Of a DNA stretch of 64,000 nt, positions 44,335 through 53,718 are shown piece after piece (the first letter of the stretch is position 1; every line of letters starts with the position of its first letter). A program made the position numbers and the translations under genes. The DNA is from Mollicutes bacterium (GTDB lineage Bacteria > Bacillota_I > Bacilli_A > Izemoplasmatales > Izemoplasmataceae), in the NCBI GenBank assembly GCA_003568315.1, contig PWYL01000036.1, positions 1-64,000 of the forward strand, read 5' to 3'. A model generated the notes under the pieces. It was not told where the DNA came from and did not search any database. It worked only from the letters and a program-made list of their open reading frames with translations.

Positions 44335-45312
44335 ATGGATTTCAAAAGACGTCTGCAAGAGAACCCCGTTGTCGTGGCCCCGATGGCGGGCGTCACGAAC
44401 AAGGCCTTCCGACTGATCGCCAAGGAGATGGGCGCGGGGCTCATCTACACCGAGATGATAAGCGACAAGGGGCTGAAATACGGAAGCCGCCGCACCCGCA
44501 AGATGACCGAAATCCTTCCCGAAGAGGAGCATGTCGTCTTGCAGCTCTTCGGCGCGGATGAAGAAGCTCTGGCCTTCGCGACCGAATATGTCGACAAGCA
44601 CACAAGGGCGGCAGCAGTCGACTTGAATCTCGGATGTCCCGTTCCCAAGGTCGTCAAGAACAACGGCGGGGCGAGTCTGATGAGACATCCCGAAAAAGTC
44701 AAAAGACTCGTCTCCTTGATGGTGGAAAGGACCCGTCTCCCCGTCACGGTGAAAATACGGAGCGGCTGGGATGAGGCCCACAAGAACGCGGTGGAGATCG
44801 CCCGGATTTGCGAAGATGCCGGCGCCTCGCTCATAGCTGTTCACGGGCGGACACGCAGCCAGATGTATGGCGGTGAGGTCGACCTCGACATCATCAAGGC
44901 TGTCAAGGATGCCGTGGGCGTTCCCGTGCTCGCCAACGGAGATGTCAAGACCCCCTTGGATGCGGCGAACATGATGGAAGCCACCGGATGTGACGGGGTG
45001 ATGGTCGGACGCGGCCTTTTGGGGAATCCCTGGCTCATCCGCCGCAGCAACGACTTCCTGCAAAACGGCCGTTGTGAAGATCCCCCCTCACCCGAGGAGC
45101 GGGTCGCGATGGCGAAACGCCATGCGGAACTCCTCGCAGCACACTATGGCGAACGTCGTGCCACCCTCGAGATGAGGAGCCAGGCACCTTGGTATCTGAA
45201 GGGTCTTTCCGACAGTTCGAAAGCGAAAAAAGCCCTTTCGCGCGCCGATTCACGCGAAAGGATGTCCGCGATCCTGGATGAATATCTTTTCCGAATGAAA
45301 ACCGCCCTTTGA
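44335..45312 (+). CDS. tRNA-dihydrouridine synthase (DusB-like)
   Basis: VVVAPMAGVTNKAFRLIAKEMGAGLIYTEMI, VDLNLGCPVPKVVKNNGGASLM, GANGDV-like VLANGDVKTPLDA. Confidence 0.94.
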   Translation: MDFKRRLQENPVVVAPMAGVTNKAFRLIAKEMGAGLIYTEMISDKGLKYGSRRTRKMTEILPEEEHVVLQLFGADEEALAFATEYVDKHTRAAAVDLNLGCPVPKVVKNNGGASLMRHPEKVKRLVSLMVERTRLPVTVKIRSGWDEAHKNAVEIARICEDAGASLIAVHGRTRSQMYGGEVDLDIIKAVKDAVGVPVLANGDVKTPLDAANMMEATGCDGVMVGRGLLGNPWLIRRSNDFLQNGRCEDPPSPEERVAMAKRHAELLAAHYGERRATLEMRSQAPWYLKGLSDSSKAKKALSRADSRERMSAILDEYLFRMKTAL

Positions 45313-45326
45313 AAGGCGGTTTTTTG
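45300..45326 (+). terminator. Terminator downstream of the dus gene
   Basis: ACCGCCCTTTGAAAGGCGGTTTTTT. Confidence 0.7.
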
Positions 45327-45328
45327 TG

Positions 45329-46573
45329 TCATATTTCGTAGTGGCGGAGATGTTCGCGTAACGGTCCGGACACGCGTGCTTTGACCCGGATGGAATCGTT
45401 GTCGTAGCGTTCTTCCAGGATTTCGGCGTGTTCGTTCAGGGTGTGGACGACATCGCCGCGGCTTTGGGGGATGGCATAGACCTTCACGGTGTCGTCCCGG
45501 AAGAGGATGTCGTTGATCTTCTCGATGAGGGTGTCGATGTTTTGGTTCTCGCGGAGGCTCACTTTGACAGCCGGGTTGTAAGCCGGGGGGAGGATGTTGT
45601 TGGCGAGGTCGATCTTGTTGAAGACGTAGAGGGTCTCGATACCGTCGGCGCCGAGTTCCTTCAGCACCCCTTCGGTGGTCTGGATTTGATCCAGGTAGTA
45701 GGGATGTGAAAAATCGACCACATGCAAGAGGAGGTCGGCTTCTTTGATTTCTTCTAGCGTGGCTTTGAAGGAGTTGACGAGTTCATGCGGGAGGTTGGAG
45801 ATGAAGCCGATGGTGTCGGTGAGCGTGAAACGTTTTTTATCCTTGAAACGGATGAGACGTGTCGAGGTCTCCAATGTGGCGAAAAGACGGTCTTCGACAT
45901 GAGCGCTCTTTTCTTCACGTCCGTTCTTGGAATGTTGCAGGAGAGTGTTCAGCAGGGTGCTCTTTCCGGTATTGGTGTAACCGACAACAGCGACATTCTT
46001 GACAAGCGACCTACGACGTTTCCGACGGTTGTTCTGGCGGGTGCGGACGATATTCTTCAAGGCTGTTTCAGCATTTCTTATGTCTCTTTCGATTCTGCGA
46101 CGGTCGAGTTCGAGTTTCTTTTCACCGGGGCCTCGCGAACCGATGCCGCCTTGTTGTTGTTCGAGGGAGTTCCGCATCGCGCTCAATCGCGGTTTCAGAT
46201 ATTTCAACTGGGCGATTTCCACTTGCAACATGGCCTCTTTCGTCTTGGCCCGCTTGGCGAAGATTTCGAGGATGAGGAGGGTCCGGTCGATGACTGCCGT
46301 GTCGAGGACGTCTTCAAGATTGCGGATCTGGCTGTTGGTGAGTTCCTCGTTGAAGATGATGTAATCGGGAGCATCCTCTCTTGTGGCCCGGAGGATCTCG
46401 TCGAGTTTCCCTTCCCCCACTTTGTAGGCCGGGGTGGTCGCCCGCGCCGGTTGGGAGAATGTCCTCACCGTCTTGATGTTCAAGGAGAGGGCGAGATTTC
46501 CGAGTTCCTCGGCATAGTAGCGGACCATTTCGTCGGGATAGCGATCGATAGCGACGAGAAAGGCCTTTTTCAT
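45329..46573 (-). CDS. hflX: GTPase HflX
   Basis: VGEGKLDEIL, GPGEKKLELDRRRIERDI, VAVVGYTNTGKSTLLNTLL, FTLTDTIGFISNLPHELVNSFKATLEE. Confidence 0.95.
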   Translation of the reverse strand: MKKAFLVAIDRYPDEMVRYYAEELGNLALSLNIKTVRTFSQPARATTPAYKVGEGKLDEILRATREDAPDYIIFNEELTNSQIRNLEDVLDTAVIDRTLLILEIFAKRAKTKEAMLQVEIAQLKYLKPRLSAMRNSLEQQQGGIGSRGPGEKKLELDRRRIERDIRNAETALKNIVRTRQNNRRKRRRSLVKNVAVVGYTNTGKSTLLNTLLQHSKNGREEKSAHVEDRLFATLETSTRLIRFKDKKRFTLTDTIGFISNLPHELVNSFKATLEEIKEADLLLHVVDFSHPYYLDQIQTTEGVLKELGADGIETLYVFNKIDLANNILPPAYNPAVKVSLRENQNIDTLIEKINDILFRDDTVKVYAIPQSRGDVVHTLNEHAEILEERYDNDSIRVKARVSGPLREHLRHYEI

Positions 46574-46649
46574 ACAATCACCTCACCTTCATTATAACAG
46601 CAGGGACCCTTTTGGCACAATCAAGAAAAAGAGGCGCTTCCGCACCTCT

Positions 46650-49175
46650 TCAGAGTCCGCATTTCAACTGGGCGTTGCAGTTGGAACAAGTGTGGCATCC
46701 CCCGAGATTCTCCACCGTTCCCTCGAGGCAGATGGGGCAGAGGTCGCCCTCCTCGATGCCGATGTTCCTATCCTGGCGGTCGGATCTGAGTCCCTTCGTA
46801 CGGGGCTCTTTTTTCTTCTTCACGGATTTTTCCTCGACCTCGAGACCGAGGTCGGCGATTCCGACCTGCTTGGGCTTATGGTCCTTGTCGTCCTTGGTCA
46901 GGGTGAGGACTTGTGCGTCACGAGATCCGTCGACATAGACGGTGCCGCCTTTCGCGCCTCCGTAATACAGGCGGCGGTAGACCCGCTCGACCTCTTCGAC
47001 ACTGTAGCCTTTGGGCGCGTTCACGGTCTTCGATATGGAGGAATCAACCCATTTCTGGATGGTGCATTGCACATCGACATGCTCTTCGGGAGAGAGGTCC
47101 ATGGCGCTCACGAAGATGTCGGGCAGGGATTCCCGGTCGTTACCGGGGTATTTTTCCAGATAGTCGTCGACAATCGGCGCGTTCACCTCGATGAATTTGC
47201 CGAGTCGGCCGCTGCGGAAATAGCTGAAGGCGAAATAGGGCTCGAGGCCCGTCGAGACCCCGACCATGGTGCCGGTGGATCCCGTCGGGGCGATGGTGAG
47301 AAGATGGGAGTTCCGTATACCTTTTTCCAACACGTCCGAGCGGATGTGTTCAGCCATCCGTCGCATGTAGCCGCTATGAGTGAACTTCTTCCGGTTCTCC
47401 TCGGTCTCCAGGAAGGGGAAGGATCCTTTCTCTTCGGCGAGCTGGATACTGTTCTCGTAGGCTTTGGTGGCGATGAAACGGAACAGTTCGTCGATGAAGG
47501 CGAGACCCTCCGGTGAACCGTAGCGATGGTCACACCAGATGAGAAGGTCTTGCAGTCCCATGACACCGAGGCCGATGCGTCTTTCTCCGAGGGCCTGTTG
47601 CCGGTTCTCTTCGAGGAAGTAGTGCGTCTTGTCGATGACATTGTCTTGCAAGCGGATGGCGGTCGCGATGGTCCGTTCGAGTTTGTCGTAGTCGACCTTT
47701 CTCTTTTCATGATCGACCATGTTCGCGAGGTTCAAGGCCGCGAGGTTGCAGACGGAATGCGGGGCCAGGGGCTGTTCTCCGCAAGGGTTCGTGCAGACGA
47801 CCTTCTGGTCGTAGCCGACGGCGTTCGTCTCTTTGTTGGCGTTGTCGATGAAGAAGATGCCGGGCTCCGCGGAATAGGTGGCGCAGATGTTGATCAAATT
47901 CCAGAGGTCTTTGGCTTTGATCGTGTAATGGACTTTGGTGCGTTGCCCCATGGCCTCCCATTCGCGGACGTCGCCTATTTCTTGCCATTTCTCATCGTAG
48001 AAACGTTTTTCGTCGTCGTCGTAGGTGTCGATGTCCGGGAACTTGAGATCGAAGTCCTCCTCTTTTTCGAGAGCTTCCATGAAATCCTTGGAAATGGCTA
48101 CGGAGATGTTCGCGCCGGAGAGGAACTCCTCGTCGTGGACCTCGTAGTGGCCGCCTTTGTTCAACCGTTCGAAAGCCTTGTCGACGATGCGTTTTGAGAA
48201 ATTGCCGTTCTTCTTGGATTGTTCGAGGATGTATTCATTGATCTCTGTCTCTTCTTCGGAAAGGGGGATGAATTTCAGTTTCGCCTGGGCGGTCTTTTTG
48301 ACCAAAGGATCGTCGATGGTGTCGATGAGGAATTGCAGGATTTTCGGGTTCTGCATCTTGGAGACGATGAACTCGATGATGTCGGGATGCCAATCGGCAA
48401 GCATGATCATTTGCGCGCCGCGGCGGGATCCGCCCTGTTCGACGAGGTGCGTCAGCTGTGAGATGTCGTTGAGCCAGCTCACAGCGCCGCTCGATTTTCC
48501 GTTCACGCCTTTGGCCAGAGCGTTCTTCGGCCGGAGTGTCGAGCCGTTGGTGCCCACGCCGCCCCCGCGCGACATGATTTCCATGACCTGTTTCCTGTGG
48601 TCGCTGATGCCCTCGCGGGAATCATGGATGAAGGGCATGACGAAACAGTTGAAATAGGTGACTTGTGTCCGGGAGCCGGCGCCGAAGAGGATGCGCCCCG
48701 CGGGCACGAGATTGAGGTCCTTGACTTCCTGGTAGAAACGTTCTCTGACCTCTTCGCTCTCTTCTTCGCCGAGGTGGTCGGCCACCCGGCGGGCGATCTG
48801 TTCGAAATAGAGTTCGAGGGGTTTGTCGACCTGTTTCCTCGTACGCTCGACAAAGCCGTTCTCGTCGGCATCCTCCGTGTTGGCGAGATAATCGGGGGTG
48901 ACCCGGATTGTGAGTTTGTTGCCGTCGATCCTTTCCACATACCCCACACCCCGGGCGGGGAATTTCGGATCGTCGCGGACAATGGTGAGAACCAGGTCAC
49001 CCTCCTTGAGAGTCTTGAGGTTCAAATCCTTCTGACTGTAGCGGTCCAGCATGACAAGGCGGGAGACTCCGTCGAAGGATTTCTCCATGTCCGCCCGGAT
49101 CGGGCAAAGATGGGGAAAATGTTTCTCGATGTCTTCGTTGATGCTTTCAAGCAAACGTTTGTCATAGTCCGCCAT
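46650..49175 (-). CDS. nrdJ: Adenosylcobalamin-dependent (class II) ribonucleoside-diphosphate reductase
   Basis: NCFVMPFIHDSREGISDHRKQVMEIMSRGGGVGTNGSTLRPKNA, TNPCGEQPLAPHSVCNLAALNLA, C-terminal CPICLEGTVENLGGCHTCSNCNAQLKCGL zinc-ribbon-like tail. Confidence 0.9.
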   Translation of the reverse strand: MADYDKRLLESINEDIEKHFPHLCPIRADMEKSFDGVSRLVMLDRYSQKDLNLKTLKEGDLVLTIVRDDPKFPARGVGYVERIDGNKLTIRVTPDYLANTEDADENGFVERTRKQVDKPLELYFEQIARRVADHLGEEESEEVRERFYQEVKDLNLVPAGRILFGAGSRTQVTYFNCFVMPFIHDSREGISDHRKQVMEIMSRGGGVGTNGSTLRPKNALAKGVNGKSSGAVSWLNDISQLTHLVEQGGSRRGAQMIMLADWHPDIIEFIVSKMQNPKILQFLIDTIDDPLVKKTAQAKLKFIPLSEEETEINEYILEQSKKNGNFSKRIVDKAFERLNKGGHYEVHDEEFLSGANISVAISKDFMEALEKEEDFDLKFPDIDTYDDDEKRFYDEKWQEIGDVREWEAMGQRTKVHYTIKAKDLWNLINICATYSAEPGIFFIDNANKETNAVGYDQKVVCTNPCGEQPLAPHSVCNLAALNLANMVDHEKRKVDYDKLERTIATAIRLQDNVIDKTHYFLEENRQQALGERRIGLGVMGLQDLLIWCDHRYGSPEGLAFIDELFRFIATKAYENSIQLAEEKGSFPFLETEENRKKFTHSGYMRRMAEHIRSDVLEKGIRNSHLLTIAPTGSTGTMVGVSTGLEPYFAFSYFRSGRLGKFIEVNAPIVDDYLEKYPGNDRESLPDIFVSAMDLSPEEHVDVQCTIQKWVDSSISKTVNAPKGYSVEEVERVYRRLYYGGAKGGTVYVDGSRDAQVLTLTKDDKDHKPKQVGIADLGLEVEEKSVKKKKEPRTKGLRSDRQDRNIGIEEGDLCPICLEGTVENLGGCHTCSNCNAQLKCGL

Positions 49176-49428
49176 AGATGGCCCCTCCCTGACAAAGGAA
49201 AAATGAATGAGTGTAACATTATATTCTAAAGTAAATCCACGGATGGTTAAAGGGTTGACATTTCCTTTTCGATGTGAAAGTCAATTGTGATGTGCCTATC
49301 TCCACATTGAAAAAATTCCAATAAGGGCGCATGGGTCGGAAGGCACATGATTTCATTACGTTCGCACCCTTTGATGTGTTATAATCTACGGTGAGATGAA
49401 TCCCTGACCGAGAAAGGTGGTGACGACA

Positions 49429-50169
49429 ATGGAAGATATTCTCATGATAGCCTTCTTGGTGTATCTGATGGCCATTTTCACGATTCTCGTCCGCACCATG
49501 TTGCACACGATGGTCCTCCGGTTCTTCCGTTATGCCACCGCCGCCATGGTCGTCTATTTTTTTATCAGGCTCATAAGGTTTCCCCTTCCAGGTGACTACG
49601 CCTTTCTCGTTTATTTTCAGGCCGTGGTCATGGTCGGGGTGCTGATGTTGATGTTGCGACAGGAGATTCGAACGCTCCTTGTGCAAATCGGCTTGAAGAG
49701 CGGTCTTTTGGTGACCAATGCCATCGAGGACGATGTCAAGGAGGAAATCCTCCACAGTGTCAGCTATCTCAGCCGCCACAGAATCGGCGCGCTCATCACC
49801 TTCGAACGTTCGGATTCTTTGCAGGAATACATCGACAACGCCTTCGGCATCGAAGCTGTGGTATCGAGCGAACTGGTCTCGAGCATCTTCATCCCCAACA
49901 CCCCTCTGCATGATGGGGCCGTGATCATCAAGGAGAACGTCATCAAATGCGCCGGCGCCTATTTCCCTTCGAGCGACCAGGCCAAGGTGCCGAAATACCT
50001 CGGTTCGAGACACCGGGCGGCCATCGGCATCAGCGAAGCGACGGACTCTTTGACCGTCGTCGTCAGTGAACAGACCGGAGACATCAGCGTCGCCATCGAA
50101 GGGTATCTGGACCAGGACATCAGCCAGGAATCCTTGCTTCTTTATTTAGAGAAATACCTACAGAATTGA
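49429..50169 (+). CDS. cdaA: CdaA-type membrane diadenylate cyclase (DisA_N domain)
   Basis: Hydrophobic N-terminus then NTPLHDGAVIIKENVIKCAGAYFP and LGSRHRAAIGISEATDSLTVVVSEQTGDISVA (DGA and RHR motifs). Confidence 0.92.
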   Translation: MEDILMIAFLVYLMAIFTILVRTMLHTMVLRFFRYATAAMVVYFFIRLIRFPLPGDYAFLVYFQAVVMVGVLMLMLRQEIRTLLVQIGLKSGLLVTNAIEDDVKEEILHSVSYLSRHRIGALITFERSDSLQEYIDNAFGIEAVVSSELVSSIFIPNTPLHDGAVIIKENVIKCAGAYFPSSDQAKVPKYLGSRHRAAIGISEATDSLTVVVSEQTGDISVAIEGYLDQDISQESLLLYLEKYLQN

Positions 50170-50213
50170 TTGTATCACATTCCCAAGACATTTCCCGGAA
50201 AGGTGCGTCCGCC

Positions 50214-51365
50214 ATGTTCGATTGGTACGAACACAAGTTCATCATCTATCTCGTCTGGCTCGTTCTTGTCGTCCTCAAGAAGTGGCGTACCAAAAAGGGC
50301 GATTTCGACATATTCCTTTTCATCCTCGCCCTGACTTCCTATGTGGTCTTCGCGAGACTCGCCGTTGTCGAGATCGACGAGGTCTACATCGATATCTTGA
50401 CCTATGGCGGTTTCCTCTATACGGTTTTCATGTTCGATGTCAAAATTCTCAGCAAGCGGGACCATTCACGAGAAAAGCTCAAGGAACTCAACAAAACCCA
50501 TGAGGATCTGAAAGACCGTTCCGAACTCTTGCGGCAACGGTTCATCACCATGCTGGACCTCATGGATGACGGTATCGTCTTCCGCACCGATGACAACACG
50601 ATATACGGAACAGAGACTTTCTTGAAACTTTCCGGCCTCTCCGAGCACCAATTCTCATTGGAGGAATTTCTCGAGAGACTCCACCCGGATGACCGTGCGG
50701 CCTACCTCGCCGTACTCGACAAGTGTTCACGTAGAAACCCGAAATACCGTACACATTACCGCATGAAGCGCGGCGCCATCTATGAATGGGTGAAAGAGAC
50801 CGGGACCATCGTCATCCATGAAGGGCGCAAGATGTATATCGCCATTGTGCGCGGCCTCGATGTCCGTCGCTATCCCAAAACCGAGGTCGACCTTCTGAAC
50901 GAGATCAACATCGGTGACGCCCTCGAAGAAGCCTTGCAGCGGTTCAACCGGCGACAAGAGCCCTACGCCCTCGTCTTCTTTGAACTTTCGAACATCAAGA
51001 ACATCAACGAACAGTACGGACGCGACATCGGCGACCTCATGATGGGAAAATTCCTCAACAAGCTCGTCTATCATTTCCTCAAAGACACCGAGGCCATCTT
51101 CCGTCTGAGCGGTATCCGTTTCGCGATGGTCATCACCGACCACCGCAAATTCGAGATGTTGCGGAGGGCCCTCGAAGAGGGAGGGGACCTCGTCAATTTC
51201 ACCATGACCTTCGGTGAATTGAAAGAGAGCGTATATCCCTATTTCGGCATCCAGAACATCGACTACTTCGATGAACCGGTGACAGAGACCATCTCCCGGG
51301 GCCACCGGGCTTTGCGGATCGCGCTCGAGGACCGCACCCCCGAGAACTATTTCATCATCAAATGA
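50214..51365 (+). CDS. Membrane PAS-domain protein with degenerate GGDEF-like domain
   Basis: Two or three N-terminal TM segments, PAS-like region (RFITMLDLMDDGIVFRTDDNTIYGTETFLKLSGLSE...), then FFELSNIKNINEQYGRDIGDLMM...IFRLSGIRFAMVI where GGDEF is expected. Confidence 0.7.
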   Translation: MFDWYEHKFIIYLVWLVLVVLKKWRTKKGDFDIFLFILALTSYVVFARLAVVEIDEVYIDILTYGGFLYTVFMFDVKILSKRDHSREKLKELNKTHEDLKDRSELLRQRFITMLDLMDDGIVFRTDDNTIYGTETFLKLSGLSEHQFSLEEFLERLHPDDRAAYLAVLDKCSRRNPKYRTHYRMKRGAIYEWVKETGTIVIHEGRKMYIAIVRGLDVRRYPKTEVDLLNEINIGDALEEALQRFNRRQEPYALVFFELSNIKNINEQYGRDIGDLMMGKFLNKLVYHFLKDTEAIFRLSGIRFAMVITDHRKFEMLRRALEEGGDLVNFTMTFGELKESVYPYFGIQNIDYFDEPVTETISRGHRALRIALEDRTPENYFIIK

Positions 51366-51399
51366 CAAGAATCGACATATCAAGAATGAGGAGGGTATC

Positions 51400-51942
51400 A
51401 TGGACAAGAAGTCATTGCGGAAGACCTTTCTGCGCGAAAGGGAAGCGCTGGAGGATCGCATGCACAAGATGCTGAACTTCATGCTCATGGAGAATCTGAA
51501 AGAAGTGCTCGCCGAACACGAGCTGGAGAATGTGGGCGTGTATTATCCCATCAAGAACGAAGTCGACATCCGCTCCCTCAAAGAGCACTACACCCTCTAT
51601 TATCCCCGGATCGAAGGCGACCGTCTGGTCTTCTACAAAGACACCGGAGAATTCGAAAAGGGACCCTTGGGCACAAGAGAGCCCAAGAGTGATGAGGCCA
51701 TCGACAAGGACGGACTGGATGCCGTCATCGTCCCGGGATTGGTCTATGATGACGCACTCTATCGTCTGGGCTACGGCAAAGGCTATTTTGACGATTTCCT
51801 CAGGGACTACAAGGGGCTTTCCGTCGGGGTCTGTTTCGAGAAGTTCCGCATGGAGGCCCTCCCCTCCCGGAGCCATGACATCCCCGTGGACATGCTTGTG
51901 ACCGACAACCAGATTTATGAAAGCAGGCACGATGATGTATAG
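51400..51942 (+). CDS. 5-formyltetrahydrofolate cyclo-ligase
   Basis: N-terminal KSLRKTFLREREAL, VGVYYPIKNEVDI, DAVIVPGLVYDDALYRLGYGKGYFDDFL. Confidence 0.92.
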   Translation: MDKKSLRKTFLREREALEDRMHKMLNFMLMENLKEVLAEHELENVGVYYPIKNEVDIRSLKEHYTLYYPRIEGDRLVFYKDTGEFEKGPLGTREPKSDEAIDKDGLDAVIVPGLVYDDALYRLGYGKGYFDDFLRDYKGLSVGVCFEKFRMEALPSRSHDIPVDMLVTDNQIYESRHDDV

Positions 51943-52606
51943 CGTTGTCATTCTTGCGGCCGGAGAGGGGAGCCGCATGGAAGATATGAGTGCGAACAAG
52001 GTCCTTTTGAACCTCAACCACAAATCGATCCTCGAACGGGCGATGGAATGGTTCAAAGAGGATGGGCTCTGTGAAGAAATCATCCTCGTGGTCGCCGCCG
52101 CCGACATGGAATACATGCGTGATCATTTCAAGGCCAACGCCTATGTCGAGGGCGGCAAAACGAGAAGGGAAAGCGTCTATGCCGGACTCAAGCACGTGAG
52201 CAGTCCCTATGTCTTCATCCATGACGGAGCGCGGCCCTTCATCGGGAAAGAAGTCATCAAGACCCTTTTGGGGGCCTTGGGTGACACGGGGGCGGCGACG
52301 CCGGCGCTGATTGTCGATGAGACCTTGAAACGTGTGAAGGACGACATCGTCACCGAACATATGGACCGCGAGGGCATCCACCGGATCCAAACGCCTCAGG
52401 CGTTTGAGACGGATCTGATCAGGAAAGCCCACGACGAAGCGGAAAAGAAAGGTTTGGAAGCGACTTGTGACGTGACCATCCTGGAAGAGACGCTGGGTGT
52501 GAAGGCCCGTGTTGTCAAGGGTCATCCCTTCAACATCAAACTCACCCGTGCCGAAGACGTACCCTTGTTGGAGATGATAGCCGATGCAGAGGATTGGACA
52601 AAGTAG
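51932..52606 (+). CDS. ispD: 2-C-methyl-D-erythritol 4-phosphate cytidylyltransferase
   Basis: VVILAAGEGSRM, GGKTRRESVYAGL, VFIHDGARPFI, IQTPQAFETDLIRKA. Confidence 0.93.
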   Translation: MMYSVVILAAGEGSRMEDMSANKVLLNLNHKSILERAMEWFKEDGLCEEIILVVAAADMEYMRDHFKANAYVEGGKTRRESVYAGLKHVSSPYVFIHDGARPFIGKEVIKTLLGALGDTGAATPALIVDETLKRVKDDIVTEHMDREGIHRIQTPQAFETDLIRKAHDEAEKKGLEATCDVTILEETLGVKARVVKGHPFNIKLTRAEDVPLLEMIADAEDWTK

Positions 52607-53108
52607 GGACACCCACCGGCTTATAACCGGGAAATCGCTTGTTTTGGGGGGAATCGATATTCCGTCCCCATATGCTGTGGATGCGCATAGCGACGGTGAT
52701 TGTCTCTTGCACGCCATTGCCGAGGCCTTTCTCGGCGCCTTGGCGCTGGGAGACCTCGGAAAACATTTCCCCGATACTCCCGGCAAGGATGAGGGGCGTG
52801 ACTCCGCCAAGATGCTCGAAGCTGTCTATCGCCTGGTGCGGGAACATGATTTCCACCTTGTCAATCTCGATGCGACCGTGCATCTCGAGCGACCGAAACT
52901 CGCTTCCCACATCGATTCCATGCGAGAACGGATCGCCGGGATCCTTGGCGTCTCTATCGACAGAGTGAGTGTGAAAGCGACACGCGGAGAGAAGGTCGGA
53001 CCAATCGGCAAGGAAGAGGCGATCACGGCCGAATGTGTCCTCCTTTTGGAAAAGAAGAGCAGAATAGAGTACCTCCGGAACCGAAAACGTGACGGAAAGC
53101 GGGTGTGA
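52584..53108 (+). CDS. ispF: 2-C-methyl-D-erythritol 2,4-cyclodiphosphate synthase
   Basis: LGGIDIPSPYAVDAHSDGDCLLHAIAEAFLGALALGDLGKHFPDT, NLDATVHLERPKL. Confidence 0.95.
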   Translation: MQRIGQSRDTHRLITGKSLVLGGIDIPSPYAVDAHSDGDCLLHAIAEAFLGALALGDLGKHFPDTPGKDEGRDSAKMLEAVYRLVREHDFHLVNLDATVHLERPKLASHIDSMRERIAGILGVSIDRVSVKATRGEKVGPIGKEEAITAECVLLLEKKSRIEYLRNRKRDGKRV

Positions 53109-53110
53109 GC

Positions 53111-53392
53111 ATGACCGAAGAGAACATGGAAAAACAAGAGGCCGTCGAGACGGATCACGGAAACTTCATCTTGGTGAAAGATTTCAAGGAAGCTTTCGAA
53201 TTGAAGACGTTCAGCGAGCGCTACGTGGACTATCTCGACCACTACATCTATATTGTCGGTGATGTGAGCGGGGAGAAACTCCGCTTGAAGGGTTTCGCCC
53301 AGAAGGACAAAGACAGGATTTTCGATTATCTGATGGAATCGACAACGCCCAACGCACCCTATTTCATTCTCAAGCGCAGGAAGGAAAACTGA
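53111..53392 (+). CDS. YutD-like family protein
   Basis: VKDFKEAFELKTFSERYVDYLDHYIYIVGDVSGEKLRLKGFAQKDK resembles YutD. Confidence 0.65.
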   Translation: MTEENMEKQEAVETDHGNFILVKDFKEAFELKTFSERYVDYLDHYIYIVGDVSGEKLRLKGFAQKDKDRIFDYLMESTTPNAPYFILKRRKEN

Positions 53393-53468
53393 GAAATTTT
53401 GTGCGTTTTTCTCCACAGAAACACCTCCATCATGTATAATGGCCCGTAGAAAAGAGGTGTCATACAGC

Positions 53469-53702
53469 ATGGAACAAAAAGAGATGGAAGAACAAGTCAA
53501 GAAAGTCATAGAGAAGATCCGCCCCTACATCAATCGCGACGGCGGTGACATCCGTTTCGTCAAACTCGTGGACGGTATTGTCTATGTCGAACTCACGGGA
53601 GCCTGCGTCGGTTGTGCCCTCGTGGACACGACTCTCACCCAAGGTGTCGAGGCTCTCCTTCTCGAAGAAGTTCCGGGCGTCATCGGCGTCGAACACATCT
53701 GA
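53469..53702 (+). CDS. NifU C-terminal-domain (Nfu-type) iron-sulfur scaffold
   Basis: IRPYINRDGGDIRFVKLVDGIVYVELTGACVGCALVDTTLTQGVEALLLEEVPGV with CxxC. Confidence 0.93.
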   Translation: MEQKEMEEQVKKVIEKIRPYINRDGGDIRFVKLVDGIVYVELTGACVGCALVDTTLTQGVEALLLEEVPGVIGVEHI

Positions 53703-53718
53703 AGAACGGAGTGAAGAG

